A stretch of 43,408 bases of DNA from the NCBI GenBank assembly GCA_020350305.1, contig CP070709.1, forward strand, positions 836,010-879,417, written 5' to 3'. A program made the translations under genes and the position numbers. Below, piece by piece: positions 16,058 through 25,765 of the stretch. Each line of letters opens with the position of its first letter. Position 1 is the stretch's first letter. A model generated the notes under the pieces. The model searched no databases, was not told the origin of the DNA, and saw nothing but the letters and a program-made list of their open reading frames with translations. The stretch is from Candidatus Bathyarchaeota archaeon. Its GTDB lineage: Archaea; Thermoproteota; Bathyarchaeia; Bathyarchaeales; Bathyarchaeaceae.

Positions 16058-17347
16058 TCACACTGATAATTGACTCACAAAAAAAAGTGTTTTAATGAAC
16101 CATTTCAGATATCTGACAGCAAAATGAAGGGCTACCTTATTCAAGCCAAATAGTTTTGTGTTTTTTATTAAATGTGTTAGATAATAGCTCTTTCTCAAGT
16201 AGAAAGCTCGGTAAGCTTCCTTCTCTATCTTTTTTAGTGTTCCCAAGTCAAGATCGCTGTTGGACACATTTCTAAAGAACATAGCATGGTCAGCATCAAG
16301 ATCCAATATAAAACTCAAATTTCTTCGGCACACGTTATATGTTTCACCTGGGAAACCAAAAACAAAGTTTGCAACGCCGATTATCCCGGCTTTTTTGGCA
16401 TTTCCAAAAGCTACTTTCACTGCCTCGGTATTATTAATCATTTGAGACTCCAAGTTGAAGAGCAAAGCCATACAACGGGCTCTCTTCATCTTGTGCATCA
16501 AAGACAAGGGGATGTCTGTACGAGACAAACAAGCCCATGAGATATCCAGATTTCTCTTATGAAGCACATCACAAATTTTCTCCACTCTTATTAGATTGGC
16601 CATGAAACAATCGTCTGAAATGAAGATAACCGATGGACTGTATTTCTCGACTAAATATTCCATTTCATCTACGACGTTCTCTGAGGATCTGCCTCTCCAG
16701 GTATGTTGATACATTTCTGGAACTGCACAGAAACCACAGTTGAAAGTACATCCTCGACTGGAGGCTATCGAAAGAAGCGGGAAATAATTAAATAGATTAT
16801 ATCTTTCTATCGGGAATAGGTGCCATGCTGGGAAAGGTAACTCATCTAAATTTTTGATTAAGAGTCTAGGCGGGTTTGCCATAACCTTTTGACCAAACCT
16901 ATATGTTATACCCTCAACTCCCTTCAGACCCCTACCATCGTCTACCCTTTCAATCAAATCAACAAATGTTGTCTCTCCCTCGCCTCGAACCACTGCATCA
17001 ACACATGGATTTTCCAACAAGATGGTATTACCGTTTATGGATGGTTCAGGACCGCCAAAAATGGTGAATGCTCCCTCATCCTTGGAGATCTTTGCAGCGT
17101 TTATGGCTTGATTTACTCTGGTTAGTGCACAATAGATGCCTACAACATCTGGTTTTTCACTGTGGAGTAAGTGTTGAAACTGATCCGATTTCATATTAAG
17201 GGCAGGCATGTCAACGATCTTGATTTTGTAACCTTTTTGGTTTAAGAAGCCGGACAAGTATGCTAGACCAACGGGAGGAAAATTGATACCGAAGACCTTC
17301 GAATAAAGTGTGTCGTCACTCTCTGGTAAGACAAGAAAGATTTTCAT
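16058..17347 (-). CDS. B12-binding-domain radical SAM protein
   Basis: The protein has 429 residues. Residues 1-140 form a cobalamin-binding-type Rossmann domain (FPPVGLAYLSGFLNQKGY, PDVVGIYCALT, IFGGPEPS, VVRGEGETTF). The radical SAM core starts with SSRGCTFNCGFCAVPE, whose CxxxCxxC holds the [4Fe-4S] cluster. The C-terminus (residues 350-429) is basic and partly hydrophobic. The cobalamin-binding DxHxxG loop is not evident, so the domain may not bind B12. The family includes methyltransferases and lipid or bacteriochlorin modifying enzymes; the substrate cannot be told. It is transcribed alone, with a TATA-like box at 17385-17392. Confidence 0.82.
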   Translation of the reverse strand: MKIFLVLPESDDTLYSKVFGINFPPVGLAYLSGFLNQKGYKIKIVDMPALNMKSDQFQHLLHSEKPDVVGIYCALTRVNQAINAAKISKDEGAFTIFGGPEPSINGNTILLENPCVDAVVRGEGETTFVDLIERVDDGRGLKGVEGITYRFGQKVMANPPRLLIKNLDELPFPAWHLFPIERYNLFNYFPLLSIASSRGCTFNCGFCAVPEMYQHTWRGRSSENVVDEMEYLVEKYSPSVIFISDDCFMANLIRVEKICDVLHKRNLDISWACLSRTDIPLSLMHKMKRARCMALLFNLESQMINNTEAVKVAFGNAKKAGIIGVANFVFGFPGETYNVCRRNLSFILDLDADHAMFFRNVSNSDLDLGTLKKIEKEAYRAFYLRKSYYLTHLIKNTKLFGLNKVALHFAVRYLKWFIKTLFFVSQLSV

Positions 17348-17384
17348 CTGTCAACCATCTGGAGTTAGAGTATACGTTAGAGTT

Positions 17385-17399
17385 CTTTATGCATGCGTC
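17385..17399 (-). promoter_or_regulatory. TATA box of the radical SAM gene joined to an alternating purine-pyrimidine tract
   Basis: On the minus strand the sequence reads ACGCATGCATAAAG, 38-52 bases before the start at 17347. The GCATGCAT tract occupies the place of the B recognition element. Similar tracts precede other boxes in this window. Confidence 0.4.
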
Positions 17400-17424
17400 T
17401 CGTTGGTGGCTTGCTAGCATTCGA

Positions 17425-18546
17425 TTAGATAGCTTTTTCCATCAACATGGGGATGTCCATAGTTTCTAAGCCCGCTCTCTTGGCGACACGTCTCAGGTTT
17501 GTGAAGCATAACGGGCAGAACGTGAGTAAAGTGGAGGCGCCAGTTTGGCTAGCTTCCTCCGATCTATAGCTAGCTTGATTAAGTGCGTATCTTGCATGAG
17601 AGGTTCGAAGGAGGCCACCACAGCAGTTAGCCTGGTTTTTTATGTGGTCCATCTCCAATATTTTGACTCCCGGTATTGCCTCTATTATCGTACGGGGGGA
17701 TTCGTAGATCCCATGGAACCTTCCCAAGTGGCATGGGTCATGGTACGTAACGGCCATTGGCAATCGTTTTTTAAACTCTATCTTTCCCTCATCGATCAGT
17801 CTTGCGAACAGATCGGCTGTGTGCATTACCTCGAAGTCCAGTTTTCCAACAAGTTTCGGGTATTCCTCATGGATGGTGGTGTAACAACCGGGGCAGGAGG
17901 TAAAGAGGGTCGTTGCATCGTATCTGGACATGATATCTTCGATTATCTTAATATTCTTCTCGGCGACTTCTTTGAAGGCTGACAAGTCGCCTCCCCAGTC
18001 ACTGATTATGCCGCAACAAGGTTCCTCTACGCCCATAGTGCCAAACGGAAATTCAATTTTTTGGAGAACATTGACAATGGATGTCGCTATTTCTGGGCAC
18101 CAGTATGAAGCGTAACAACCAGCCATATAGACGTAATCTGCCTTTTTGTGAGGCTTGAAGCTTGCTGGAATCCAGTTGTTTCGATCAGCGGTTGGCTTGC
18201 CAAAGGGGTTTTCATTCTGTTTAATGACTTTTTGCACTTCGACATATTCTTTGGGAGGCCCAAGTTGGTTCTTGACAAAGTCGGCACGTGCTGTTTTCAG
18301 TAATTCCATGCAATCTATTCCAGTGGGACAAACCTCTCCGCAGTAGCCGCACGTGCTGCAGAAATACCAGTTATCGACCAGTTCCTTTGGAAATGATTCT
18401 GCGCCTTTATGATAGTGTTTCAAAGTCAATATTTTTCCTCGTGGTCCAAACGTTTCAAACTTCATCATTCGTTTAACTGGACACACTTCTCTGCAAGAGC
18501 CACAGAGGGCACAGACGTAAAGGTCCTCCATTTGTCGCTTGTTCAA
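17425..18546 (-). CDS. GlcF/HdrD-like Fe-S subunit of a 2-hydroxyacid dehydrogenase
   Basis: The protein has 373 residues. It starts with two [4Fe-4S] motifs (CALCGSCREVCP, CSTCGYCGEVCP) and then has two CCG domains (CCGIISDWGG, NCCGGLLR, with CPGC and CPLC), as in GlcF and HdrD. It would take electrons from the FAD subunit encoded just upstream. The start is TTG 18546, six bases after the glcD-like stop, with GGAGGAG upstream; ATG 18531 is an alternative. No membrane segment is seen. Partner acceptor unknown. Confidence 0.85.
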   Translation of the reverse strand: MNKRQMEDLYVCALCGSCREVCPVKRMMKFETFGPRGKILTLKHYHKGAESFPKELVDNWYFCSTCGYCGEVCPTGIDCMELLKTARADFVKNQLGPPKEYVEVQKVIKQNENPFGKPTADRNNWIPASFKPHKKADYVYMAGCYASYWCPEIATSIVNVLQKIEFPFGTMGVEEPCCGIISDWGGDLSAFKEVAEKNIKIIEDIMSRYDATTLFTSCPGCYTTIHEEYPKLVGKLDFEVMHTADLFARLIDEGKIEFKKRLPMAVTYHDPCHLGRFHGIYESPRTIIEAIPGVKILEMDHIKNQANCCGGLLRTSHARYALNQASYRSEEASQTGASTLLTFCPLCFTNLRRVAKRAGLETMDIPMLMEKAI

Positions 18547-18552
18547 TTCTCT

Positions 18553-20097
18553 CTACTCCTCCAAGGGTACGTCATAACCTTCTTCGGCAAAATCATTTAA
18601 TGGCATTACCCCTGCAATTCTCAAAACTAAGGAGTCAAGCCAAGAAGGTAAACTGGCCATAAGACTCATGGATAGTTTGAATATCCACGGGGGCATGGCA
18701 CCGCGAACAACCTTATACGGGTTCAACAAGTTCTTTGGATCAACGGCTTCTTTTACCTTCAGCATTTCCTTCATATGGTCCTTTCCTAATTTGCTTTCGG
18801 CGTATGGAAAACTATGCACTCCAATTGAGTATATTTGTCCTCCAAGGTTAATTGATTCTTTAAGCATATTCATCATTATTGCCACAGTTTTGACAAAATG
18901 CCCTTTATTTCGCTCATCGGTCAACGCCATTGGCATCAAAAGTATCTGTCGATTGTCGCCTAATATAGAAAAGATGCTCAAATTCATTTTGTTCTCCTCT
19001 GCAATTTCCTTCCATCTGCTAGTTATGCTCAAACCAGCTTCAACCGGAACCAAAACTTCTAGGGGAATTAACGCTGGACCAAGTCTTTTGAAAAGAAGTT
19101 CGACTTTAAAGCGACCCTCCCACTCTTCAAGAGCAACTTCACTGCCGAGATCCTTGCCCCCGTTTTTGGCGCATATCTTTAAGAGAGCAGCCTTACTTTT
19201 CGACACCTCTTTTTTTGTGGGGGCTTCGAGGGCAACAATTATCATAGCACCTTCTTCTGGAGTCTCTGCTGTAACCATTCTCATATTGCCAAGGAACTGA
19301 TTATCCATGAGGTGTAGGGTATGAGGTACAACTTCGCTATCAAGCAACTCGTTCATAGCTGTCCATCCGTCCTCAAAACTGTCAAAGGCAAGTGCTAAAA
19401 TCTCGAAACCATCGCCCATTGGATATATACGGAGCGTAGCTCTGGTTATTATGCCGAATATTCCTTCCGCGCCAACGAAAAGGGAGTGGTTGCCGGGAGC
19501 TATGTCAGTGTTTGGAATGGCATCGACTGCCGTGTGGATTACTTTTCCGCTTGGCAATACTACTTCGAGGTCAAGGATTTGCTTTTCGATGGACCCATAT
19601 TTTGGAGCACCCAAACCAGCACAACCTCCAGTACCAATTAAACCGCCCACGGTGGCAGTATAAGCGCTAGATGGATATATTCCCGGCTGAAACCCTTTTT
19701 TTGCTAAAAAATCTATCAGTTCTTTCCATGTTATGCCAGACTGAACTGTAACCGTTTTCTTCTCTTCATCTAGCTCTAATATTTTTTTCATTTGTGTCAA
19801 ATCAAGCACAAGGCCTCCATTGACAGGAACGCTTCCACCATAACCAGTAGAAGCCCCACCTCTAGGCGTCAATGGCATACCGTGCTTGCTAGCTAACTGC
19901 ACAATTGCGACAACATGTTCGGTAGAAGCAGGGGTCACTGCGTACTCGGGTGCTTTGAAACCGTATAAACTGAAGATTTCAGAAGGCAGAGCCGCCATAT
20001 CGCTTGAGTAACACAAGATGTCGAGTTCTGAATTCGTGAAATTCTCTTTTCCCACTATCTTTATGAACTCCTCGCTTAAAGTCAAGTCATTTGGCAT
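18553..20097 (-). CDS. FAD-linked 2-hydroxyacid (D-lactate/glycolate type) dehydrogenase
   Basis: The protein has 514 residues. The PCMH-type FAD domain shows TPRGGASTGYGGSVPVNGG and YPSSAYTATVGGLIGTGGCAG, and the C-terminal FAD-oxidase domain ends DPKNLLNPYKVV. It oxidises a 2-hydroxyacid such as D-lactate or glycolate, passing electrons to the paired Fe-S subunit. The substrate cannot be fixed from sequence. A clean promoter (20139-20146) and GGAGG nine bases before the ATG mark it as first gene of a two-gene operon. Confidence 0.87.
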   Translation of the reverse strand: MPNDLTLSEEFIKIVGKENFTNSELDILCYSSDMAALPSEIFSLYGFKAPEYAVTPASTEHVVAIVQLASKHGMPLTPRGGASTGYGGSVPVNGGLVLDLTQMKKILELDEEKKTVTVQSGITWKELIDFLAKKGFQPGIYPSSAYTATVGGLIGTGGCAGLGAPKYGSIEKQILDLEVVLPSGKVIHTAVDAIPNTDIAPGNHSLFVGAEGIFGIITRATLRIYPMGDGFEILALAFDSFEDGWTAMNELLDSEVVPHTLHLMDNQFLGNMRMVTAETPEEGAMIIVALEAPTKKEVSKSKAALLKICAKNGGKDLGSEVALEEWEGRFKVELLFKRLGPALIPLEVLVPVEAGLSITSRWKEIAEENKMNLSIFSILGDNRQILLMPMALTDERNKGHFVKTVAIMMNMLKESINLGGQIYSIGVHSFPYAESKLGKDHMKEMLKVKEAVDPKNLLNPYKVVRGAMPPWIFKLSMSLMASLPSWLDSLVLRIAGVMPLNDFAEEGYDVPLEE

Positions 20098-20138
20098 TTT
20101 TCGTCCTCCAACTCAGAAAGTCAGTTTTGATCGCATTG

Positions 20139-20157
20139 TATTTAAAGTTAGCGTGTG
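20139..20157 (-). promoter_or_regulatory. Promoter of the GlcD/GlcF-type operon
   Basis: On the minus strand GCGCACACGCTAACTTTAAATA carries a TTTAAATA box 42-49 bases before the start codon, giving a leader of about 19 bases. An alternating purine-pyrimidine tract directly precedes the box. Confidence 0.5.
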
Positions 20158-20201
20158 CGCTCTAGATTTTGTCTCTTCTCTTGACTAAAGCAATCTTATA
20201 T

Positions 20202-20233
20202 CATGTATGCGTGCGTGGATGCATATGTGTGTA
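20202..20233. repeat. Long alternating purine-pyrimidine tract
   Basis: CATGTATGCGTGCG followed by GATGCATATGTGTGT is almost strictly alternating purine-pyrimidine over about 32 bases. It lies in the 183-base spacer 20098-20280 between the UbiA and GlcD-type genes, which holds no gene. Related tracts recur in other spacers. Confidence 0.6.
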
Positions 20234-20280
20234 GCCAACCACAGGTGTTCCAGACGCAACTAGCCTTTTGCGGTTTGAGA

Positions 20281-21162
20281 CTACACAATAAGTGTATTAG
20301 AGATAATGCTGATCGTTATGGCAATACAGATGATTGCTAGGTATCTTGGGGCACTAATACGCATTTTCACCGCGTTTCTAGTTATCGGTTGTCTCAGAAG
20401 TTCTATGCTCCTGTAAATTAGCCATGAGCTAGCTGCAAATGCGACTATTAGATAGAGAATTCCAAGTTGCGCTAGTATTCCGATAACGACACTCATTATC
20501 GAGGTTGAAGTGAAAAGAATGACAATGAATTTAGCAGCTGTTTTCGATGATAAGATAACTGATAATGTTGAGACACTTGAGGCTCTATCGGGTTCAACGT
20601 CTTGAATTTCGCTAATGAGTGTACGGCCCGTCTCCCAAGTTAAACCGAGTATCAAAAGAAGCGGTACATGATTTGATATTAGTTTACCGGTTACTGATGC
20701 ACTACCAAATAGTGTTATGAAGAAAATCGCTATCACTGTGCAAATAAAACTGAAGGGGATTTTATGTTTTCTGAAGTAGTTGTACATGAATGGTAAAGAT
20801 ACCGCAGCTAGGGCTATCAAAGTAGAAAGAATATTCAGAAGAAATGCTAGTATAATAGCGCTAGTTCCCAATAGAACAGCAGACAATAGGGCTTCGAACG
20901 GTGAGACTAAGCCAGTTGGGATTGGACGTTTCGCTGTTCTCGGATTTTTGACATCTACTTCCCAATCAGAATAGTCATTGAATGTATGCGCTGCAGCGAT
21001 AGCCAAAGATACAGCAAGAAATCCCATAAGAAATTGTCGTAATGGTGGAATACCGTTAACACTTAGGAATGCGGATCCGCTGAAAAAAAGACTTGTGGTC
21101 AAAAGAATATAAGGCCTCGTTAACCTCATTAGGCCCCTAAGCTTCCCCATAGACATTACCAA
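20281..21162 (-). CDS. UbiA-family prenyltransferase
   Basis: This 293-residue integral membrane protein has about eight hydrophobic segments. It carries the first Asp-rich motif NDYSDWEVDVKN (Asp63, Asp66, Asp70), RTAKRPIPTG, and the second motif EIQDVEPDRASSV. UbiA enzymes attach a prenyl chain to an aromatic ring, quinone precursor or glycerol phosphate. In archaea a common member is digeranylgeranylglyceryl phosphate synthase; a quinone role is an alternative, given the nearby membrane formate dehydrogenase. The start is TTG 21162 or ATG 21156/21150; no clear ribosome site decides. Confidence 0.82.
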   Translation of the reverse strand: MVMSMGKLRGLMRLTRPYILLTTSLFFSGSAFLSVNGIPPLRQFLMGFLAVSLAIAAAHTFNDYSDWEVDVKNPRTAKRPIPTGLVSPFEALLSAVLLGTSAIILAFLLNILSTLIALAAVSLPFMYNYFRKHKIPFSFICTVIAIFFITLFGSASVTGKLISNHVPLLLILGLTWETGRTLISEIQDVEPDRASSVSTLSVILSSKTAAKFIVILFTSTSIMSVVIGILAQLGILYLIVAFAASSWLIYRSIELLRQPITRNAVKMRISAPRYLAIICIAITISIISNTLIV

Positions 21163-21186
21163 TTTAGATTTTGGAGGAGGGCCTCT

Positions 21187-21711
21187 TTAATTCTTATCCT
21201 TTAATCTTTCAAGAATCTTGCCTCTCTGAAGGTAGCGAGCTACTATTGCCGCAGCAATGGATCCTGTGTATTCGGCTACGAATATTGCTGGCACAACCAC
21301 CTGCCAAGCAAAGAAAGAGAATACGGGTATCACCCAAGTAAAAATAGCGCAACCTATTGGAACGTGCAGCAGAGGGAAGACAAGAGAAGCTTTCCAACCC
21401 CATCCCCGATTTATTGCCAAATAACCAGTTGCTGCCAGTGTCCAAGGTGTCCACAAGAATCCGGTTAAGAAGAGAGTAGGTATAGGCACGAGAGACATAA
21501 AGAAACCCGTTATCAACCCACCTTCAATCCCTATCAAAATAGGTGCTAGTACCGCTGGAGCCCAGCCCAAATCTATTTTTGCACCTGGGATAGCAAAATC
21601 TAAGGGGATTCCTGGAATTGCACTTTTTATAACCCAAGTAGCAGCACCTAGGATTGCAGCCAACGCTAATCGTCTGGCATTGATTTTGATTTTCATTTCA
21701 ACTTCTACCAT
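21187..21711 (-). CDS. ECF-transporter S-component-like membrane protein
   Basis: The protein has 174 residues with about five or six hydrophobic segments. It starts with a short basic stretch (KIKINARRLALAAILGAATWV) and has the loop IDLGWAPAVLAPILIGIEGG, reminiscent of substrate-binding subunits of energy-coupling-factor transporters and related vitamin or prenyl-precursor permeases. No ATPase or T component is in the window. It lies 24 bases upstream of the UbiA gene in the same direction, so both are probably cotranscribed. An AT-rich box AAAATAATAAATTA (about 21745-21758) may be the promoter. Confidence 0.5.
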   Translation of the reverse strand: MVEVEMKIKINARRLALAAILGAATWVIKSAIPGIPLDFAIPGAKIDLGWAPAVLAPILIGIEGGLITGFFMSLVPIPTLFLTGFLWTPWTLAATGYLAINRGWGWKASLVFPLLHVPIGCAIFTWVIPVFSFFAWQVVVPAIFVAEYTGSIAAAIVARYLQRGKILERLKDKN

Positions 21712-21867
21712 TAATTCAAGAACGATTAGCGATGTCCTATCTGTAATTTATTATTTTCGATCGATGTTACTGCAAAATCGTCGAGTGATTGTTCTAAATC
21801 GGTAACGCAATCACAGACAAGTGGTAAACGGATAGAACTTATTGATCAACTCATGCAATTTCACATA

Positions 21868-22698
21868 TCATGTTTCTGCTAAAGCTTTACGAATCATTCT
21901 GTCTAAGCTTTGGGTTAAAATATCTTCCAAGCCTTTAGGGATTTTTCTTTTCAGCTTATCTCCGTCAATGACTTTTATGTAGTATTTACATTTTTTACAG
22001 AAATCTACTTTGAACCATGGTTTCTCTTTAGGTTTTAAGTATCCAAGAGTATATGGGTCTGTGTTTCCGCAATTGGCACACAGAAACATGTCAGCTAGGT
22101 ATTTGGCCCCACAGAACGAGCAGGTTAGGTAACGTTTCTGTTTTCCCAGCCACGCAATCTGAGGTATTCCGCCACAAACTGGACATGATGGTTGCCACCA
22201 CTGTTCCAAGAAAGAGGTATCTAATTTTCGCGCTATTTCTTCAAGACATGGCTGAATCAGGATGCCAAAAACATAACGTAGCAGCCTTGAATCAACTTCA
22301 AACCTTCGCCCTTGCTCTTCGAACCATTCGGTTTTTTCCTTCAAGATAGCTTCAAGTGAAGCTGCGATCTTTATCTCGCCTCTCGTCAACGCATCCGAGA
22401 CTTTTAGCAGATTCTTCCCGCCAATTCCATGGCGTGAGAGAGTGTGGATAGCCTTCCTGCACACATCTATTGCAATTTCTTCATCGAACATCGACGCGGT
22501 CAGAAACTTCACAGCGGTTTTTCTCTTTGAATACAAGTGTTGACGTAAATCTGTGGGAAGGCCCCTATCCCAACGTATGTTTGTCCCTTTTGTGGGCAAC
22601 GTCTCTATCTGTTCGCGAATCTTCAATATTGCCAGATGGAGGGTTAAGACGTTCTTGTATTCAGGATATTCAGCGATCGCATCGTCAACATCTTTCAT
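21868..22698 (-). CDS. fdhE: FdhE-like formate dehydrogenase accessory protein
   Basis: The protein has 276 residues from ATG 22698; TTG 22725 (AGGTG six bases upstream) is an alternative. Reading further back to 22893 is unlikely because it would run through the promoter and the start of fdhA. The C-terminal half holds the FdhE rubredoxin-like iron or zinc motifs: CPVCGG, CSFCG, CANCG and CKKCK. FdhE acts on the formate dehydrogenase catalytic subunit before export and interacts with FdhD in bacteria. It is divergent from fdhA. Confidence 0.85.
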   Translation of the reverse strand: MKDVDDAIAEYPEYKNVLTLHLAILKIREQIETLPTKGTNIRWDRGLPTDLRQHLYSKRKTAVKFLTASMFDEEIAIDVCRKAIHTLSRHGIGGKNLLKVSDALTRGEIKIAASLEAILKEKTEWFEEQGRRFEVDSRLLRYVFGILIQPCLEEIARKLDTSFLEQWWQPSCPVCGGIPQIAWLGKQKRYLTCSFCGAKYLADMFLCANCGNTDPYTLGYLKPKEKPWFKVDFCKKCKYYIKVIDGDKLKRKIPKGLEDILTQSLDRMIRKALAET

Positions 22699-22734
22699 CT
22701 GCTTGTGAATTGGTGGTCTCGACAATCCTTTCAC

Positions 22735-22883
22735 CTGTGGATTGAAGAACAGTGTTGTATTTAAAAGAACTTTCTGTTGCTCACTAGTTTTTCCTCTTCT
22801 CCAAAAAATTAATATAATATATACTATCACAAGAGACTGAAAACTGAAATACATGTCTTTGGGATGTCTGGAGGCCAAAAGTC
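22735..22883. promoter_or_regulatory. Divergent fdhE / fdhA promoter region
   Basis: The segment TTAATATAATATATACTA (22809-22826) is AT-rich and near symmetric, so it can supply TATA boxes on both strands. Toward fdhA it gives a leader of about 40 bases carrying GGAGG at 22870-22874, nine bases before the GTG start. Toward fdhE it gives a leader of about 65-90 bases. Confidence 0.55.
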
Positions 22884-25754
22884 GTGTCGTCAAAAATTAG
22901 TCGGAGAGACTACTTGAAACTTGGAGCAGTTAGTGCCTCTGCTTTGACGTTGTCGAATATTTTGCCTTTCGACTGGTTCGGTAAGGAAGAGCCCCGCTCC
23001 ATACCTACAAAAGGCCCTAGGGCAGATAAGGCGGATTTGTATGAACTCGGTCGAAAAACGCCGAGCATATGTGTGTATTGCGCTGGTGGCTGTGGAGTTA
23101 CAGTCACATCTGTGAATGGAAAGGCAATAGAGACGGAGGGCGACTCATACCACCCGATAAACAGAGGCGCTGGATGTAGCAAACTGGGCGCTATTCTTCA
23201 ACTAATCAATAGCGGTCGACGTATTACTCGACCCATGAAGAGGACAAACCCCAATAAAGGCAAAGATGAAGACCCTGGTTGGGTTCCCATAACTTGGGAT
23301 GAGGCTCTTGTTACCATAGCGGAGAAGATAAACGAAGCTACCGACACTCAGGTTGTTGAGCGTGAAGAGGTTGCAGGCGTTACCCCTGTTACAAGTTATT
23401 ATCGCGTGGGAAAAGATTCTCCAATTGGTTGGCACGGATCGTCCTATTGGAATAACGAAGAATGTTATTTGTCCAAGAAACTGATTTCGCTACTTGGGTC
23501 GATGAACGTTGAACACCAGGCGAGGAAGTGCCACGCTTCCACCGTGGCAGCCCTAGCGAGCACCTTTGGCTTCGGAGCTATGACTAACCACGTCATAGAT
23601 GGTAAGAATTCTAAGTGTTTTCTAATTGTCAGCAATCCCGCTGAGAGCCATACGATGGAATTCAAATGGGTTATGAAAGCGAAGGAAAATGGCGCAAAGA
23701 TAATAGTTTTGGATCCCCGTTATAACAGGACGGCAGCAAAGGCTGACATCTATGCAAAATATAGGTCAGGAGCCGAAGCTGCCATCTTCCTAGGCCTGAT
23801 TAGATATCTTTTGTACGAAAAGAGCGAATACATTGATGAGGACTTTCTTGAGGCGAGGACAAACGCACCTTATGATTCAGCAGGTAATATACTAACCGAC
23901 TGGAAGACAAACCCTGACTCTATGTTCAGTAAGCTGAAGGCTTTGGTTGCCACATACACCCCTGTAGAGGTGTACAGGATCTCAGGGCTTCCCGCGGCTA
24001 AATTGATTGAGATTGCTGGAATCTTTTTCGCAAACAAACCTAGCAACATCTACTACGCCATGGGAACCACCCAACACACAAATGCCACTCAGGCAATAAG
24101 GGCACAGGCGATTCTTCAATTATGTTTGGGAAATATGGGTGTTCCCGGGGGTGGCGTTAATGCTTTGCGAGGAATAAGCAATGTCCAAGGTTCCACTGAT
24201 ATGAACCTGTTGTCTCACTTGCTAATGGGATACAGAGCTCCGCCTCTGACGACGGAAGACGTGCGGAGATACCAAAAATGGAAGAACAACGACGGGAGTT
24301 ATTCACCTGCAAATACAACTCAAGAGCGGTGGGATGGCAGACATTTCCCTACTTGGAAGAATCTTGAGTATAACTGGGGATGCTATGTAGGAACTTGGCC
24401 AGGCTCTGACCCAGACAACGAGCCAGTGGTCTGCGATCTTCCTATAGGAAAAGGATACCCAACCGTTCAATTGTTTAGAGCTATAAATGATGGAAAAATC
24501 AAGGTCGCTATTATCGTGGGGGAGAACCCTGCGGTGTCAAACGCCAACGCGAATCTTGTTAGAGAGGCTCTTAGCAAAGATGGTCTGTTCACTGTCGTAA
24601 ACGAACTTTTCGAAACTGAAACCGCTGTATATGCAGACATACTTTTGCCTGGCACAACAGTGTATGAAAGAGAAGGAAGCCTAACCAACACGGGAAGATG
24701 GGTTCAATGGCGTTGGAAGGCAGTAGATCCACCAGGCGAATGTAGAAGCGAGCTTTGGTTCCTGGTTCAGCTCTTCAAAAGAATACGAAATGGCGGTTTC
24801 AAAATGCCCTCGGAGCTATCTCCGTACACTGTTGACACCAATCCAGATGATAAGTGGCCGACCCCCTACACGGATGAACTCGGGGAGACCGCTGAAGCGG
24901 TGTACAAAGAGATTGGGCACCCCACAATGTGGGCTAACGTCCTATACAAGACGTCATGGGACAACGACCTCCGACCTGACCTGGGGGGAGTCTTGGCTAA
25001 GAGACGTGATCCTAGACCTGTCAGCACGCAAGATGCTCAATACGGTTTCTTCAAGAACTGGGCTTGGAGTTGGATGCTCAACCAGCGAGTACTCTACAAT
25101 ATTAACGAGGACCCGGCTGGATTGAAAACTTTCTTTGTGTGGTGGGCGCATTCCGATGGCGTATGGCTAGGCCTCGATAAAGCTGCCATCTGGTCACGTA
25201 GTCTATACAAGTCTACCATCCAGGAGGATTGGAACCCTCTGAAGCACGGATTTCCACTACATAACGAACCCGTGGAGAGCCCCGACTCGAACTTGGCCAG
25301 TGATTATCCATCGATGTGGGATGACCGATTCGAAGTTGATAAAGGAACCCCCAACGACTATCCCCATGTGCTCACAACTTTCAGGCTAACCGAACACATG
25401 CAGGCTGGAGCCTTGACAAGAAACCTACCCTGGCTTGTGGAGACCCATCCAGAAGTTTTTCTTGAAATGAGCCCCGCCTTGGCTTCAGAACTTGGTGTTG
25501 AAAGCGGAGGCTACGTTATCGTGAAGACTGCCAGAGCCCCCGAGGGTGTAAGAGTGAAGGCTATCGTCACTGAGCGCATTCAACCCCTCACCGTTAACAA
25601 TAAGATTGTGCACGAGGTTGCCATGCCTTGGCACTGGGGCTTCAAGGGATTAAGCACGGGACCGAGTGCCAATCTTCTAACCATTGATGCAGTAGATGTT
25701 TCGGCTAACATCCCAGAGACTAAAGTTTGTTTATGTAAGGTTGAGAAAGCTTAG
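22884..25754 (+). CDS. fdhA: Formate dehydrogenase catalytic subunit, Tat-exported, Cys-type
   Basis: The protein has 956 residues. The N-terminus has a twin-arginine signal (SRRDYLKLGAVSASALTL, Arg7-Arg8), so the folded enzyme is exported. A [4Fe-4S] motif follows (Cys63, Cys66, Cys70, Cys98: CVYCAGGCG and GAGCSKLG). The molybdenum or tungsten ligand region reads QARKCHASTVAALASTFG, with Cys216 where selenocysteine sits in E. coli FdnG and the next residue His217 conserved. VSNPAESHTMEFKW, GNMGVPGGGVNALRG and a C-terminal cofactor-binding domain (residues 830-950) complete a bis-MGD oxidoreductase. It oxidises formate to CO2 (or the reverse). It heads an operon with fdhB and an NrfD-like gene. 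Confidence 0.92.
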   Translation: MSSKISRRDYLKLGAVSASALTLSNILPFDWFGKEEPRSIPTKGPRADKADLYELGRKTPSICVYCAGGCGVTVTSVNGKAIETEGDSYHPINRGAGCSKLGAILQLINSGRRITRPMKRTNPNKGKDEDPGWVPITWDEALVTIAEKINEATDTQVVEREEVAGVTPVTSYYRVGKDSPIGWHGSSYWNNEECYLSKKLISLLGSMNVEHQARKCHASTVAALASTFGFGAMTNHVIDGKNSKCFLIVSNPAESHTMEFKWVMKAKENGAKIIVLDPRYNRTAAKADIYAKYRSGAEAAIFLGLIRYLLYEKSEYIDEDFLEARTNAPYDSAGNILTDWKTNPDSMFSKLKALVATYTPVEVYRISGLPAAKLIEIAGIFFANKPSNIYYAMGTTQHTNATQAIRAQAILQLCLGNMGVPGGGVNALRGISNVQGSTDMNLLSHLLMGYRAPPLTTEDVRRYQKWKNNDGSYSPANTTQERWDGRHFPTWKNLEYNWGCYVGTWPGSDPDNEPVVCDLPIGKGYPTVQLFRAINDGKIKVAIIVGENPAVSNANANLVREALSKDGLFTVVNELFETETAVYADILLPGTTVYEREGSLTNTGRWVQWRWKAVDPPGECRSELWFLVQLFKRIRNGGFKMPSELSPYTVDTNPDDKWPTPYTDELGETAEAVYKEIGHPTMWANVLYKTSWDNDLRPDLGGVLAKRRDPRPVSTQDAQYGFFKNWAWSWMLNQRVLYNINEDPAGLKTFFVWWAHSDGVWLGLDKAAIWSRSLYKSTIQEDWNPLKHGFPLHNEPVESPDSNLASDYPSMWDDRFEVDKGTPNDYPHVLTTFRLTEHMQAGALTRNLPWLVETHPEVFLEMSPALASELGVESGGYVIVKTARAPEGVRVKAIVTERIQPLTVNNKIVHEVAMPWHWGFKGLSTGPSANLLTIDAVDVSANIPETKVCLCKVEKA

Positions 25755-25765
25755 GAGAGAAGAGA

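Noticed and set aside
20098..20280. Possible small RNA or riboswitch in the spacer with repeats
   Set aside because: Only alternating purine-pyrimidine sequence and a promoter are visible; I could not build a convincing conserved fold.
22699..22893. Long N-terminal extension of fdhE
   Set aside because: It would cross the AT-rich promoter and the fdhA start; the hydrophobic stretch it encodes is the AT-rich DNA read in frame.
23520..23540. Possible selenocysteine codon in fdhA
   Set aside because: The codon at the metal-ligand position is TGC (Cys), not TGA, so no recoding is needed.
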